Both the position numbers and the translations under genes were made by a program. Shown here piece by piece: positions 48,463-58,308 of a stretch of DNA of 64,000 nucleotides. Numbering within the stretch: position 1 is the first letter of the stretch; each line of letters starts with the position of its first letter. Source of the DNA: Myxococcus fulvus (GTDB lineage Bacteria > Myxococcota > Myxococcia > Myxococcales > Myxococcaceae); NCBI RefSeq assembly GCF_900111765.1, contig NZ_FOIB01000006.1:434001-498000 (forward strand), given 5' to 3'. The notes beneath the pieces are model-generated. The model had not been told where the DNA came from. It did not search any database and saw only the letters and a program-made list of their open reading frames with translations.

Positions 48463-49062
48463 ATGAGTCAACTGGTGGCGGCCCTGTCGTTGAAGGAGTT
48501 CTTCAAGTCGCTCCTGGACGAGGTCACCTCGCGGCAGCGGGTGACGCTGGAAGAGGTGACGGAGTTCTACCTGGTGAACCTGCTGGCGGAGTTCGCCAGC
48601 ACCGACAACCTGTTCGACCGCCAGGAGGACGGCCGCCGCGCGCGGGAGCCCCTGGCGGTGCTCTACCACCAGGCCCTCCAGCAGGAGCGTGAGGCGCGCA
48701 TCAAGACGCTGCGGCGGCTGGGCGACGTGTCGCTCTACACCGTGGGGTTCTTCTCCGGCGCGCTGCAAGGCGGGGTGGTGGGCCCCGACTACTACATCCA
48801 GATGGGCGGCACCGCGTACGGCCAGGTGGCGGACCTGTCGCCCCGCGCGGGCTTCGCGGGGGTGTACCGGGAGCTGCGCGACAAGTTCCGGGCGGTGGCC
48901 GAAGTCCTGGAGGAGATCGCCGCGCGGGGCATGGTGCAGGCGGGGCCCAGCGGGGCGCTCAAGGTCTACGAGACGTGGGCGCGCACGGGCAGCGACAGGC
49001 TGGAGCGGGTCCTGGTGGACGCGGGGATGATGCCCGCGCCCAAGGGGCAGCTCCCCAACTGA
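48463..49062 (+). CDS. Conserved hypothetical protein downstream of CIRCE-like site
   Basis: 199 residues from MSQLVAALSLKEFFKSLLDEVTSRQRVTLEEVTEFYLVNLLAEFAS. Helix-rich N-terminal half, no signal peptide or membrane segment. The middle has GDVSLYTVGFFSGALQGGVVGPDYYIQMGGTAYGQVADL, where alternating Gly and aromatic residues suggest a compact turn-rich core. No recognised domain. GGGAAGGGAG lies before the ATG. The next gene follows 22 bases later on the same strand, so the two probably form an operon. A role in protein quality control under HrcA is inferred only from the CIRCE-like site. Confidence 0.8.
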   Translation: MSQLVAALSLKEFFKSLLDEVTSRQRVTLEEVTEFYLVNLLAEFASTDNLFDRQEDGRRAREPLAVLYHQALQQEREARIKTLRRLGDVSLYTVGFFSGALQGGVVGPDYYIQMGGTAYGQVADLSPRAGFAGVYRELRDKFRAVAEVLEEIAARGMVQAGPSGALKVYETWARTGSDRLERVLVDAGMMPAPKGQLPN

Positions 49063-49084
49063 GGCACGTGAGGGAGGTCGCCAC

Positions 49085-49726
49085 ATGATTGGCCGCGTTC
49101 AGGACCACCTGGAGGCCATCTACGGCTTCACGTGCGAGGCACGGGCGGAGACCTTCGTGGTGGACACGGAGGCCGCCGCCCGGCTGGGCGCCACCGGGCG
49201 CAGCGACGAGGAGCTGCTCGTCCACGAAGCCGACGACGCGCTGGAGCTGGCGCTGTACCTGTCCCCGGCGCTCCTGGACCGGCTCAAGCCCTACGAGGCC
49301 GGGCCGCTGGGGTACGTGCTGGACGGGGACCTCGCCGGCTACTGCCAGGTGGCCGAGGGCGTCAGCCACTTCCTCTACATGGCCCACACCGCGGCGCACG
49401 GGCGCACGGTGTCCCTGCTGGAGCTGGAGGCGCAGGCGGAGGTGGACAAGTTCGCCGTGTGCCTGCTGCACCGCTGGGGCGAGGGCGTGGGGGCCTGGGC
49501 GCAGGAGCTGCTCACCCGACTGTTCGACCGGGTGTCCTACCGCGACCGGCTGTCCTCCCAGGAGCGCTGGCGGTACGAGGAGGCCAACCGGCTGTCCCGG
49601 CGGTTCTGCTCGCGGATGATGACGCACGTGGCCGGACGGCGGCTGGAGCGGCTCCTTTCGGACCTGCGGTACGCCTACCGGCTGGGGGCGGAGGCGAAGC
49701 TGAGCCACTTCGCCCACGGAGGCTGA
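49085..49726 (+). CDS. Conserved hypothetical protein, partner of the preceding gene
   Basis: 213 residues, MIGRVQDHLEAIYGFTCEARAETFVVD. No signal peptide; mainly helical, with ELLVHEADDALELALYLSPALLDRLKPYEAGPLGYVLDGDLAGYCQVAEGVSHFLYMAHTAAHGRTVSLLELEAQAEVDKFAVCLL and a basic C-terminus (LSRRFCSRMMTHVAGRRLERLLSDLRYAYRLG). VSHF-x5-HTAAHGR-x5-LELEAQAEVDKF looks like a possible His/Glu metal cluster, though no HExxH is present. Function unknown. Co-transcribed with the 48463 gene. Confidence 0.8.
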   Translation: MIGRVQDHLEAIYGFTCEARAETFVVDTEAAARLGATGRSDEELLVHEADDALELALYLSPALLDRLKPYEAGPLGYVLDGDLAGYCQVAEGVSHFLYMAHTAAHGRTVSLLELEAQAEVDKFAVCLLHRWGEGVGAWAQELLTRLFDRVSYRDRLSSQERWRYEEANRLSRRFCSRMMTHVAGRRLERLLSDLRYAYRLGAEAKLSHFAHGG

Positions 49727-49771
49727 GTCCGGGCCCCCACGTCCCGCCGCCATCGGTTAGGGTAGGTGGGC

Positions 49772-50251
49772 ATGCCACGCGAGGCGTCCGCAGGCGGGAT
49801 TGTCATCCGGGAGAGTGACGGCACCTGGGAGGTGGTCGTCATCCGTCCGCATGGCCGTCCCCTGTGGGCGCTGCCCAAGGGGCACGTGGACCCGGGCGAG
49901 ACGCCGGAGCAGACGGCGAGCCGCGAGGTGCACGAGGAGACGGGCCTCACCGCCGCGCTCGTCGCGCCGCTGGGGGAGATTCGCTACGTCTACCAGTTCA
50001 GGGGTCAGCGCATCTTCAAGCGCGTCCACTTCTTCCTCTTCCGTTACCAGGAAGGCGCGCTGGGGCCGCTGCCGGGGCCGCGCGTGGAGGTGGACGAGGT
50101 GAGATGGGTGCCGGTGGGACAGCTGGTGCCCCTGCTCGGCTACAAGGGCGAGAAGGCCGTGGCCGCGCGCGCCGTGCGGTGGATGCGCGCCCAGGGCCTC
50201 TTGCCCCAGGCCCCTTCCCCGGCCGTGGGGCCCGAGGGGAAGGGAACCTAG
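49772..50251 (+). CDS. Nudix hydrolase (MutT/Ap4A-type)
   Basis: 159 residues. Complete Nudix box GHVDPGETPEQTASREVHEETGL (about 31-53; G-x5-E-x7-R-E-V-x-E-E-x-G). Begins with ASAGGIVIRESDGTWEVVVIRPHGRPLWALPKG, the fold and the WALPKG motif typical of diadenosine-polyphosphate hydrolases. It clears nucleoside diphosphate derivatives. Convergent with rpoZ, 13 bases apart. Start ATG at 49772; GTG six bases before is an alternative. Confidence 0.94.
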   Translation: MPREASAGGIVIRESDGTWEVVVIRPHGRPLWALPKGHVDPGETPEQTASREVHEETGLTAALVAPLGEIRYVYQFRGQRIFKRVHFFLFRYQEGALGPLPGPRVEVDEVRWVPVGQLVPLLGYKGEKAVAARAVRWMRAQGLLPQAPSPAVGPEGKGT

Positions 50252-50264
50252 AGGGACGGCGCGA

Positions 50265-50501
50265 CTACTTGGCGGTGTCGGCGGTGTACTTGCCGGACAG
50301 CGCCTCGCGCACGTCACGGTCGAACTTCACGCGGCCGGTGGCCACCTCGCGCAGGGACAGCACGGGGGGCTTGTTCTTGGAGCTCTCGATGATGGGGCGG
50401 GCGCCGGCCATCAGCTGACGCGCGCGCTTCGCACCGAGCAGCACCAGCGCGAACCGGTTGTCGACGAGGGGGAGGCAGTCTTCGACTGTGACGCGAGCCA
50501 T
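50265..50501 (-). CDS. rpoZ: RNA polymerase omega subunit
   Basis: 78 residues, [36 protein letters not shown], with the omega signature (E-D-C...V-x-N-R-F-x-L-V...A-x-x-R). Omega wraps the C-terminus of beta-prime and stabilises the enzyme; it can also carry the ppGpp site. Its own promoter lies at 50546-50574. Slightly shorter than the E. coli protein but full length for the group. Confidence 0.95.
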   Translation of the reverse strand: MARVTVEDCLPLVDNRFALVLLGAKRARQLMAGARPIIESSKNKPPVLSLREVATGRVKFDRDVREALSGKYTADTAK

Positions 50502-50545
50502 GGAACGTCCTTCGGAATTTCGGTGGGGCTACCTGAGAACACTGA

Positions 50546-50574
50546 AACCTAAAGAGCACCCCGGGGGGAGTCAA
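50546..50574 (-). promoter_or_regulatory. Sigma-70-like promoter of rpoZ
   Basis: Minus strand TTGACT (50574-50569), 17-base spacer, TAGGTT (50551-50546), 45 bases before the rpoZ ATG at 50501. Confidence 0.5.
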
Positions 50575-50621
50575 GGAAGGACGTACCCCCAGGGCCGCCG
50601 GGCGGACAGGCGCTTCGTGGA

Positions 50622-50972
50622 TCAGGTGTACCACCAGGCCCAGAGGATGAGGACGCCCTGCAGCGGGAGCCTCGCCCAGAGGACGGCCTTGGGAATCTTC
50701 CGGAACCGCTCCGGCTCTCTCGCCATCTGGAGGTTGGCGGGGAAGACGGCGATGAACAACGCGATGAGCCCCCAGGCCGACACCACCCGGGTGGCGGGGA
50801 TGAGCAGGCCCACTCCCAGCAGCACCTCCGCCACCCCGCTCCAGAAGACGAGCGGGCCGTGCCAGGGCAGGTACGGCGGCATCATCCGCACGTAGGCGCG
50901 CGGATGGACGAAGTGGTTGATGCCGCCGGCCACCATGAAGAGGCCCAGCACGTACATCAGGACGGTCTTCAC
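50622..50972 (-). CDS. DoxX-like small membrane protein
   Basis: 116 residues from a GTG overlapping the pgm stop (GTGA). Four hydrophobic segments: [56 protein letters not shown] and [47 protein letters not shown] is typical of the DoxX/DoxD-like (DUF4267-type) family. Function unknown. Co-transcribed with pgm. Confidence 0.85.
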   Translation of the reverse strand: MKTVLMYVLGLFMVAGGINHFVHPRAYVRMMPPYLPWHGPLVFWSGVAEVLLGVGLLIPATRVVSAWGLIALFIAVFPANLQMAREPERFRKIPKAVLWARLPLQGVLILWAWWYT

Positions 50973-52606
50973 GCTCCCGCGAAGGCCTGGGCGACGATGG
51001 CGCGGGCCTCCTCGAGGATGGCGTTCAGGTGGGCCTCGTCGCGGAAGCTCTCCGCGTAGATCTTGTACACGTCCTCGGTGCCCGAGGGCCGCGCGGCGAA
51101 CCAGCCATTCTCCGCGACCACCTTGAGTCCTCCGATGTCCGCGTCGTTGCCGGGCGCGCGGGTGAGGCGCTGGAGGATGGGCTCGCCGGCCAGGCTCTGC
51201 GCCTTCACCGCGTCCGGGGACAGCTTCTTGAGCACCGCCTTCTGCGCGGGCGTGGCCGCCTGGTCGATGCGCGCGTAGTACGGCGTGCCGAAGCGCGCGG
51301 CCAGGTCCTGGTAGTGCTCGCCCGGGTCCTTGTCCGTGCGCGCCAATATCTCCACCGCGAGCAAGTCCAGCAGCATGCCGTCCTTGTCCGTGGTCCACAC
51401 CGTGCCGTCGCGGCGCAGGAAGGACGCGCCCGCGCTCTCCTCGCCGCCGAAGCCCAGCGTGCCCGCCAAGAGGCCGTCCACGAACCACTTGAAGCCCACC
51501 GGCACCTCGACGACGCGGCGGTGGAGGCTTTGCGCCACCCGGTCGATGAGCCCGCTGGACACCAGCGTCTTGCCCACCGCGGTGCCGGCCTTCCAGCCGG
51601 GGCGGTTCTGGAAGAGGTAGTGGATGGCCACCGCCAGGTAGTGGTTGGGGTTCATCAGCCCGAGCGAGCGCGTGACGATGCCGTGCCGGTCCGAGTCCGC
51701 GTCGTTGCCGAAGGCCAGGTCGTACTGGTCCTTGAGCTTCACCAGATTGGCCATGGCGTACGGCGACGAGCAGTCCATGCGGATCTTCCCGTCGTGGTCC
51801 ACCGGCATGAAGCGGAACGTCGGGTCCACGGTGGGGTTCACCACCGTGAGATTCAGCCCATAGCGCGTAGCGATGGGCTCCCAGTACGCCACGTTGGAGC
51901 CGCCGAGCGGGTCCGCGCCAATCTTCAGCTTCGCGCCCTTGATGGCCTCCATGTCGACGACGGAGCCCAGGTCCTCGACATACGGCGTGATGAAGTCGTG
52001 CGGCTTCACGGTGGGGGCCGTGCGCGCCCGCGCGTACGGCGTGCGCTGGATGCCGCGGTTGTCCTCGCCGAGCAGCGCGTTGGCACGACGCTCGATGAGC
52101 GCGGTGACGTTCGTGTCCGCGGGGCCGCCGTTGGGCGGGTTGTACTTGATGCCGCCGTCCTCGGGCGGGTTGTGGGACGGGGTGATGACGATGCCGTCGG
52201 CGAGCCCCGTGGTGCGTCCCTTGTTGAACGTGAGGATGGCGTGGGAGATGACGGGCGTGGGCGTGGCGCCGTCGGTGAAGCGCACCTGCACTCCGTTGGC
52301 GGCGAGCACCTCCAGCGCCGTCTGCTGCGCCGGGGCGGAGAGCGCGTGGGTGTCCATGCCCAGGTACAGCGGGCCGTCGATGCCCTGCTGCTGGCGGTAC
52401 TCGCAGAGCGCCTGCGTCACCGCGACGATGTGCGCCTCGTTGAAGCTGGTGCGAGCCGATGAGCCGCGGTGTCCCGAGGTGCCGAAGGCCACGCGCTGCT
52501 CGGGGACGCCCACGTCGGGCTTCTCCGCGTAGTAGCGCGCGCGCAGCTTCTCGGGGGCGATGAGGAGGTCTTCGGGCGGGAGCTTTCCGGCGAGAGGATG
52601 GGCCAT
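50969..52606 (-). CDS. pgm: Alpha-D-glucose phosphate-specific phosphoglucomutase
   Basis: 545 residues, [20 protein letters not shown]. Substrate and catalytic motifs of the alpha-D-phosphohexomutase family: [12 protein letters not shown], active serine loop [21 protein letters not shown], metal-binding DADSDRHGI and sugar-binding [15 protein letters not shown], then [15 protein letters not shown] for phosphate binding. Interconverts glucose-1-phosphate and glucose-6-phosphate, supplying UDP-glucose and glycogen metabolism. The ATG at 52606 is chosen because the frame continues much further upstream without biological support. Confidence 0.97.
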   Translation of the reverse strand: MAHPLAGKLPPEDLLIAPEKLRARYYAEKPDVGVPEQRVAFGTSGHRGSSARTSFNEAHIVAVTQALCEYRQQQGIDGPLYLGMDTHALSAPAQQTALEVLAANGVQVRFTDGATPTPVISHAILTFNKGRTTGLADGIVITPSHNPPEDGGIKYNPPNGGPADTNVTALIERRANALLGEDNRGIQRTPYARARTAPTVKPHDFITPYVEDLGSVVDMEAIKGAKLKIGADPLGGSNVAYWEPIATRYGLNLTVVNPTVDPTFRFMPVDHDGKIRMDCSSPYAMANLVKLKDQYDLAFGNDADSDRHGIVTRSLGLMNPNHYLAVAIHYLFQNRPGWKAGTAVGKTLVSSGLIDRVAQSLHRRVVEVPVGFKWFVDGLLAGTLGFGGEESAGASFLRRDGTVWTTDKDGMLLDLLAVEILARTDKDPGEHYQDLAARFGTPYYARIDQAATPAQKAVLKKLSPDAVKAQSLAGEPILQRLTRAPGNDADIGGLKVVAENGWFAARPSGTEDVYKIYAESFRDEAHLNAILEEARAIVAQAFAGA

Positions 52607-52701
52607 GTCGACCGCACCATAGGCGCGCGGCCCGACGGTTTGCTCAGCCTTCTCGACGAGCTGTCGTCGGGTGGACCGAGACCCGCCCGGCGTCTGTGCT
52701 G

Positions 52702-54327
52702 CTACGGGCTGGGCGCGCCGGAGGGGGAGGGCGGCGCCTCCTGCTCGGGCAGGTAGAAGGCCCCGGAGCGCGCGGCGAGCACGGCGGCGGTGAGCAGGCC
52801 CACCGTCAACCCGAAGACGATGATGCTCGCCAGCGTCACCCAGTCGGTGACACTCGCCGGCTGGAACAGCGCGCCGAAGGGCGTGGCGAAGTCGAAGCCC
52901 GCCTGCGGCGCCTTGCGCAGGTTCTGCACCGCGGTGAGCAGCGCCGTCGTCACCAGTCCCAGACCCATGCCCACCACGGCCGCGAGCGCCGCGCTGCCCA
53001 CCATCATCGGACGGCTCACGGCGCGCGTGGTGGGGCGGCTCTGCACGTCGAAGTCCGGGTCCCTCACGCCCAGCGGCACGAAGCGCGCGAGCAGGAGCAG
53101 GCCGGGGATGCCGCCCACCATGGTGAACCAGAAGAAGGGCTCCCAGCCGATGGAGTACACGAGGAAGCCGGCGATGGGCCCCGCCACCACGCGCGGAATG
53201 GAGAACAGGCTGGAGAGCAGCGCGAACTGCGTGGCGGAGAAGCGCTTCTGCGTCAGCCGCATCAGCAGCACGGAGAACGCGCCCGTGCCCAGCCCTTGCG
53301 TCACCTGCTCGAAGCCGATGGCGCTGTACATCAGCCATACGCTGGGCGCGCCCGCCCGGGCCACGAGCACGTAGCCGATGTTCGACACAATCTGGATGAC
53401 GCCGAACACCCAGAGCGCGCGGCCCAGCCCCAGCACCGTCGTCCACGCGCCGCCCACCAGCGTGCCCAGGATGGTGCCGAACAGGCCAATCGTCCCGAGC
53501 GCCACGCCGCGGTGCAGGTCGCTGTAGCCCATGTCCACCAGGAACGGGCGCAGCAGTGTGCCGCCGAGGTTGTCGGCCAGCTTGTAGAGGAAGACGAAGG
53601 CGAGGATTTCGAGCGCGCGGTGCCGCGACAGGAAGCCCACGAACGGATACCAGACGGCGTCCTTGAGGGACTTGGGCGGGGCGAGCCGCTCCTCGGGCTC
53701 CGGCGCGAAGCGGGTGATGATGAGCATGGGCAGGTACAGCGTCGCCAGCCCGATGACCACCCACTTCCACGACACGCGGCCCGCGAGGGTAATCGCCGCC
53801 GAGCCCGCGATGAACATGGCCGCGCGGTACAGCGCCACGCGCGCGCCCACCGCCACGCCCTGCTCCTCCTTGCGCAAGACCTCCACCGCGTACGCGTCGA
53901 TGGCGATGTCCTGCGTCGCGGACGCGAAGGCCACCGCCATGGCCAGCGCGCCCACCACCCACGCGGCCTCGGGATGTTCTCCCAGCCCCGCGAGCGCCAG
54001 CGTGGTGGCGAACAGCGCCACCTGCGCCACCGCCATCCAGCCCCGCCGCCGTCCCCAGAAGGGCGGCACGTAGCGGTCCATCAGCGGCGACCAGATGAAC
54101 TTGAAGGACCAGGGCGCCTGCGCCAGCGTGATGAGGCCCACCACGCGGATGTCCACGCCGATGCTGCGCAGCCAGTCCGGGATGGCGATCCACACCAGGC
54201 CCAGCGGCAGACCCGAGGAGAACGAGAGCAGGGTGACGGAGGCCGTCCGCCAGGAGGCCATGGCCCGAGCCAGGCTGGCCCACGTCCCCGGTCGCTTCTC
54301 CCCACTCTTGCCGCCCTGCTCGCTCAT
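52702..54327 (-). CDS. ampG: AmpG-like major-facilitator permease
   Basis: 541 residues with 12 or more hydrophobic segments. N-terminal [54 protein letters not shown] is the AmpG signature; [16 protein letters not shown] and [21 protein letters not shown] complete the family pattern. AmpG imports anhydro-muropeptides for peptidoglycan recycling, in the inner membrane. The gene is 74 bases after the lipoprotein at 54402 on the same strand. It also resembles PAT1/acetyl-CoA-type transporters, so substrate is inferred. Confidence 0.88.
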   Translation of the reverse strand: MSEQGGKSGEKRPGTWASLARAMASWRTASVTLLSFSSGLPLGLVWIAIPDWLRSIGVDIRVVGLITLAQAPWSFKFIWSPLMDRYVPPFWGRRRGWMAVAQVALFATTLALAGLGEHPEAAWVVGALAMAVAFASATQDIAIDAYAVEVLRKEEQGVAVGARVALYRAAMFIAGSAAITLAGRVSWKWVVIGLATLYLPMLIITRFAPEPEERLAPPKSLKDAVWYPFVGFLSRHRALEILAFVFLYKLADNLGGTLLRPFLVDMGYSDLHRGVALGTIGLFGTILGTLVGGAWTTVLGLGRALWVFGVIQIVSNIGYVLVARAGAPSVWLMYSAIGFEQVTQGLGTGAFSVLLMRLTQKRFSATQFALLSSLFSIPRVVAGPIAGFLVYSIGWEPFFWFTMVGGIPGLLLLARFVPLGVRDPDFDVQSRPTTRAVSRPMMVGSAALAAVVGMGLGLVTTALLTAVQNLRKAPQAGFDFATPFGALFQPASVTDWVTLASIIVFGLTVGLLTAAVLAARSGAFYLPEQEAPPSPSGAPSP

Positions 54328-54401
54328 AGGCGGCGGACTCTATACCAGCCGCGTGCGGGGCCCAGGCCGTCCCGCGCTCCTGCGCTCGGAGGGTTGGCCG
54401 G

Positions 54402-55364
54402 TCACCGGTCCAGCGCCGACAGGTCCGGGCAGGAGGCGCGCACGCCCTCCGTCGGATTGAAGATGTCCCAGGAGCGGGAGATGAACGTCACCTTCCCCTG
54501 GGCATCCCAGCACTCGGTGTACTTCGCGCCCGGGATGTCACCGCGCAGAATCTCCACGGCGGCCAGGCCCCGGCCGTCCGGCGCCCAGCGCGTGGTGAGC
54601 GCCATGTCCTCCTTCAACCCCCCGAGAACGAAGTCCGTCTGGACCAGCTCGAAGGTCATCTCCGCCACGCCGCCCTCGCCCTCCCGGTACACGTAGCGCG
54701 TGGGCAGGGGCAGGGTGGTGTCCGCCAGGATCCAGACCAGCTCCACCCGCGTGGGGAACGTCCTCGTCTGGTAGTGGATCTCCTCCCCGTCGATGAAGTC
54801 CACGCCCAGGTACCCCTCCTCGCGCGAGCGCTTCAGGTCCAGGATGAGACTGCCCGTCCCCCGGCGCACGCCTCCGGTCGCCTCGAAGTGGCCGGAGAGG
54901 AAGCTCCACCAGTCGCCCTCGCCCTCGCCGACGTCGCGAAGCTGGAGGTGGTAGTCGAAGCGTCCCCCCTCACGCGTCATCACGAAGCGCGTGTCGAACT
55001 TCATGTCGTTCTTGCCCAGGAAGGGCCCCCAGACCCGACGGTTGGGGCCGCGGGAGGTCGCGGGCTGGGTCCGGATGTTCTCGATGGCCTGCAGCATGTT
55101 GCCGACCGAGTCGTTGAAGTCGCGGCCCGTCTCGCTCGTGTCGCCGATGATGCCGGAGAGCTCTCCCAGTCGTCCCAGTTGCAGGGCCTGGACCTTGGAC
55201 GCCACGCGCAGGGCCCGGGCCTTCGCCTGCTCCTGCCCGAGCACCTTCGCCATCAGGTCCTCGCGCCGGGGGATGGCGTTCTGGAACTCCAGGTCGTCGT
55301 TGGAGAAGTCGCCGCCGCACGCGGCCAGGGCCAGACACAGGCAGATGGGCGTCAGGTATCGCAT
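54402..55364 (-). CDS. Lipoprotein of the ECF-caspase operon (copy 1)
   Basis: 320 residues. Lipoprotein signal [14 protein letters not shown], with AAGGAG seven bases before the ATG at 55364. The body after ~120 residues contains [75 protein letters not shown]. These align with the lipoprotein at 58309 (VWGPHTGPLDPHSWKL; SGSHTAGVDGDGERLSGYGSGQFLIDFEK; RWERTGAGRSDIKLSGGDLFGEATLSECWNEG). The overall domain is a beta-rich predicted outer-membrane or periplasmic module. Function unknown. It follows the caspase gene by 11 bases. Confidence 0.85.
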   Translation of the reverse strand: MRYLTPICLCLALAACGGDFSNDDLEFQNAIPRREDLMAKVLGQEQAKARALRVASKVQALQLGRLGELSGIIGDTSETGRDFNDSVGNMLQAIENIRTQPATSRGPNRRVWGPFLGKNDMKFDTRFVMTREGGRFDYHLQLRDVGEGEGDWWSFLSGHFEATGGVRRGTGSLILDLKRSREEGYLGVDFIDGEEIHYQTRTFPTRVELVWILADTTLPLPTRYVYREGEGGVAEMTFELVQTDFVLGGLKEDMALTTRWAPDGRGLAAVEILRGDIPGAKYTECWDAQGKVTFISRSWDIFNPTEGVRASCPDLSALDR

Positions 55365-55375
55365 CGAACGCTCCT

Positions 55376-56977
55376 TCATGGCCGGTAGGTGAGGAGCGCG
55401 CCCAGCTCCCAGAAGCCCAGGGAGCGTTGCTCGTCCACGGTGTAGAGCAGGTAGTGGAGCCGGGCACGCCCCGTCACGTGCAGGCGTCGCAAGGGCTGCC
55501 AGCGCAACCCCGCGACGAGCCCCGGCGAGAACATCGCGAACTTCTGGTCCGGATACGCGGCCTCCTCGAAGTCGCGCCGCATCACGAGGTACGCCATGCG
55601 CGCGCCGACGAACGGGGTGACGCGTCCCTGGGGCCACTCGGACGCGAGCGTCGTGCCCAGGCTCGTCACCGAGTACCGGTACGCAGGCCCACTCAACGTG
55701 GGCAGGTCCAGCAGCGCCTGCTTGCGCCCCACCGCCACGTCCACGCCCCACACCCAGTCGCGTCGGAAGTAGTCGTGCAGCTGCGCCTCCGCGCCCAACA
55801 TCCCCACCGAGAGGAACAGCGACTGGCGCGTGGGCGCGTCGAAGTAGGACTGCACCGCGCCGGACAGGCCCAGCGTCCACCACGCGCCACCGTCCAGGCT
55901 CACACCCTTCACCGGGTCATCGGAGAAGGGCGCGTCCCTCAGGCGCGACTCCTCCAGCACCACGGGCTGTCCGCGCGACACCTGCACCTCGCCGATGCGC
56001 AGCCTGTCGGAGAGCCTTCGCTTCACGCGGTACGTGCCGGGCGCCAGGGCCACGCGGCGCTCCACGCCGTCCGTCTTGTCCAGCTCCGCCACCACCAGCC
56101 CAGCCGGGTCCACGAAGTAGTACATGCCGGCAGGCGCCACCTGCGGCACCACCAGCCCGTCGCCACCCGCGCGCAGGTCCGTGAGCACCAGGTCGCCGTT
56201 GCCCGCCAGGTCGTAGCTGAACGTGGGGTGCTGCGCGCCGCCGCTGCTCGCCGCGGTGTCCGCCACCGTGCGCGCGTACGCATGCGAGTACGCCTCGAAC
56301 AGCGTCACCCGTCCATCGCCGCTGCGGTCCGCGTCGCCCAACAGGCCGCTCGCCAGGTGGTGGGAGAAGTAGCTGCCGCCCAGCGCGTCCGACTCCTGCG
56401 AGTCCTCGTCCGCCGCGCTCGAGGTGAGGATGACCAGGCCCCGCGCGTCGCGTGACGCTCCGGACTCGATTTCGAAGGCCGGGGCCCGCCGCGCGCCCTT
56501 GGTGCGCGTCATCGCCCCGGAGCGGCACGAGTCGAGAATCGCGATGCGGATGTCCGCGGGCGCGTTCGACAGCCGGCGCTTCAAGTCGTCGAAGCCCAGG
56601 CGCGTGTTGCCCAGCCGCAGCGTGCCGTCCTTCGCGTGGCCGGAGTAGTAGACGAGCAGCGCCGTGCGCTCGCCCCTCTCCTGGGCCGCCTTCGCCCGCG
56701 CCTCCAGCGCCGTGAGCGCCGCGAGGAAGTCCTTCGACGTCTCGTTGAGCAGCAGCTTCGCGTCGCCGGGCGCCACGCCGCCCAGCCGCGCCAGCAGCTC
56801 GTGCATCTTGCGCGCGTCGTCGCGGGCGAAGCGCAGGGGCCGCGTCTCGTCGCCGCCCTCGTCGTTGCCGGCAATCAGCGCGAAGCGACGCAGGCTGTCC
56901 GCGTGCGCCGCCGAGGCCACGGTGAGCGCGAGCACCAGGCCCAGGGCCCGCCCGAATGGGAAGAGGGGTGGGCTCAT
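55376..56977 (-). CDS. Secreted caspase-fold protein fused to a predicted beta-barrel
   Basis: 533 residues. Signal peptide LGLVLALTVASAAHA (to ~26). Caspase/peptidase C14 domain ~27-255: RRFALIAGNDEGG, LLVYYSGHAKDG with catalytic His114, and IAILDSCRSGA with Cys151; the p20-like core is complete. DADRSGDGRVTLFE (214-227) resembles an EF-hand, as in calcium-dependent metacaspases. About 270-345 is PEGA-like beta structure. The C-terminal ~170 residues alternate hydrophobic and polar residues, with LGALLTYRP at the end, as in an outer-membrane barrel. Expected in periplasm or outer membrane. The start overlaps the anti-sigma stop by ATGA. Confidence 0.9.
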   Translation of the reverse strand: MSPPLFPFGRALGLVLALTVASAAHADSLRRFALIAGNDEGGDETRPLRFARDDARKMHELLARLGGVAPGDAKLLLNETSKDFLAALTALEARAKAAQERGERTALLVYYSGHAKDGTLRLGNTRLGFDDLKRRLSNAPADIRIAILDSCRSGAMTRTKGARRAPAFEIESGASRDARGLVILTSSAADEDSQESDALGGSYFSHHLASGLLGDADRSGDGRVTLFEAYSHAYARTVADTAASSGGAQHPTFSYDLAGNGDLVLTDLRAGGDGLVVPQVAPAGMYYFVDPAGLVVAELDKTDGVERRVALAPGTYRVKRRLSDRLRIGEVQVSRGQPVVLEESRLRDAPFSDDPVKGVSLDGGAWWTLGLSGAVQSYFDAPTRQSLFLSVGMLGAEAQLHDYFRRDWVWGVDVAVGRKQALLDLPTLSGPAYRYSVTSLGTTLASEWPQGRVTPFVGARMAYLVMRRDFEEAAYPDQKFAMFSPGLVAGLRWQPLRRLHVTGRARLHYLLYTVDEQRSLGFWELGALLTYRP

Positions 56978-57744
56978 GGCTTGAGCAGCACCCAGTGCGT
57001 CTGCGTGCCCTTCACATCCAGGGGCGCCATCCGCTCCACCTCGCCGCCCGCCGCCGAGAAGGCACGCCGCGTCGCCTCCACCAGCGACTCCACCGCGAAG
57101 GGCTCGTCACCCAGCACCAGCACCACGCGCTCGGCGCCCGAGCCGGTGAACTCCCAGCTCCCCTCCAGCCAGTGCACCTCCGCGCCGGGCTCCACCGCCA
57201 CGCTGGCGCCGGACTCCGGATGCAGCGCCGTCACCTCGCCGATGGCATCCACCGACACGGCGGCCATGTATCGGTGCGCGCCCGCCTTGTAGCCCAGCAT
57301 CACCCGCTCGCCGGGCTCCAGCGCCTCGGGCCTGTCGGGCCGTGCCTCGCGCTGCGGGCCCGAGCCGCCGCCGATGCGCAGCTCCGCCACGTCGCCGCCA
57401 CCCTTGCGCCGGTTCCACTCCGGGCCTTCTTCGAGGAGCGGCTTGGCCAGCACCACCACCAGCAGCGACGCGGCCAGGGCCACCGTCGCGGGCACCCAGC
57501 GCCGAGGAGGAGGGCGCGTGGCCTGCTGCCGCTGCTGGCGCTCCAGGGCGCGCTCGACACCCGCCTCGAAGCGCTCGAAGGGGAGCTCCGCCTCGAAGCT
57601 CGCCTGGTTCTCCTCGAGCCCCTTCAGCACGGCGCCGCAGGTGAGGCAGCCGGCCGCGTGGGCCCGGACGCGGTGGGCCTCGGGGGAGGCCAGCTCGCCG
57701 GCCCTCAGGCGTCGCAGTGTCCACTCCGACTCGTGCGCGCTCAT
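56974..57744 (-). CDS. Anti-sigma factor (zinc-binding, single membrane span)
   Basis: 256 residues. N-terminal ZAS/zf-HC2-like motif HAAGCLTC (about 29-36: H-x3-C-x2-C). A single membrane span (WVPATVALAASLLVVVLAKPLL, about 83-104) separates a short cytoplasmic sigma-binding region from a periplasmic domain of ~150 residues (LEPGERVMLGYKAGAHRYMAAVSVDAIGEVTALHPESGASVAVEPGAE). It should hold the ECF sigma factor inactive until a signal from outside is sensed. Overlaps the sigma gene and the caspase gene by ATGA. Confidence 0.88.
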   Translation of the reverse strand: MSAHESEWTLRRLRAGELASPEAHRVRAHAAGCLTCGAVLKGLEENQASFEAELPFERFEAGVERALERQQRQQATRPPPRRWVPATVALAASLLVVVLAKPLLEEGPEWNRRKGGGDVAELRIGGGSGPQREARPDRPEALEPGERVMLGYKAGAHRYMAAVSVDAIGEVTALHPESGASVAVEPGAEVHWLEGSWEFTGSGAERVVLVLGDEPFAVESLVEATRRAFSAAGGEVERMAPLDVKGTQTHWVLLKP

Positions 57745-58283
57745 CGAACCCTCAGCTCCTCTCCGCCCAGCTCGGCGAAGCGCTCCAGCCGCTTGCGGAT
57801 GGTGGGCACCGAGCGCCCCAGCATCGCGGCCACCTCTTCCAAGGTCATCCCGTCCACGTGGTAGTGGACCACCGCCGCCTGCGTCTCCTCATCCACCTTC
57901 GACAGCAGCCGGCGCACCAGGTCTCTCGTCTCCATCTCTCCGTCGCCACCGTGTCCCTCCGAGCGCGCGGCGGCGTCGCGCTCGAACCACTGCCTCCAGC
58001 CCGCGCGCTCCGAGCGCAGCTGGTTGAGGCAGTGGTGGGTGGCTATTTTCATCAACCACGTCAGCGGCGAGGCGTCCGCGCGGAAGTCCTCCGCGTGGGC
58101 CAGGGCGCGCGCGAAGACGTCATGCATCGCGTCCTCCGCCTTCGCCGCGTCCTTCAACAGATAGCGGCAGCGTCCCATCACGCTGCCGCCGTACCGCGTG
58201 TACAGCTCGCGCAGGAAGTCACGCCGGTCCGGGAGGGGACCGCCTTGGATGACCCGGAGGGCCGGCTGGCGCGGAGCTGTCAC
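57741..58283 (-). CDS. ECF RNA polymerase sigma factor
   Basis: 180 residues from a GTG; an ATG at 58346 would add 21 residues. Region 2 (LYTRYGGSVMGRCRYLLKDAAKAEDAMHDVFARALAHAEDFRADASPLTWLMKIATHHCLNQLRS) and region 4 (VDEETQAAVVHYHVDGMTLEEVAAMLGRSVPTIRKRLERF) with an HTH for -35 recognition; region 3 is absent, as in ECF sigma factors. Binds core RNA polymerase and directs it to its own regulon, usually including its own operon. It ends in an ATGA overlap with the anti-sigma factor. Confidence 0.95.
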   Translation of the reverse strand: MTAPRQPALRVIQGGPLPDRRDFLRELYTRYGGSVMGRCRYLLKDAAKAEDAMHDVFARALAHAEDFRADASPLTWLMKIATHHCLNQLRSERAGWRQWFERDAAARSEGHGGDGEMETRDLVRRLLSKVDEETQAAVVHYHVDGMTLEEVAAMLGRSVPTIRKRLERFAELGGEELRVR

Positions 58284-58308
58284 GCCCCCCAGACTAGCGC
58301 GAGCCGCC

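Noticed and set aside
52607-54283. Upstream extension of pgm to about 1100 codons
   Set aside because: The extension lies over the AmpG-like gene in another frame; Pgm is complete from 52606 at its normal length.
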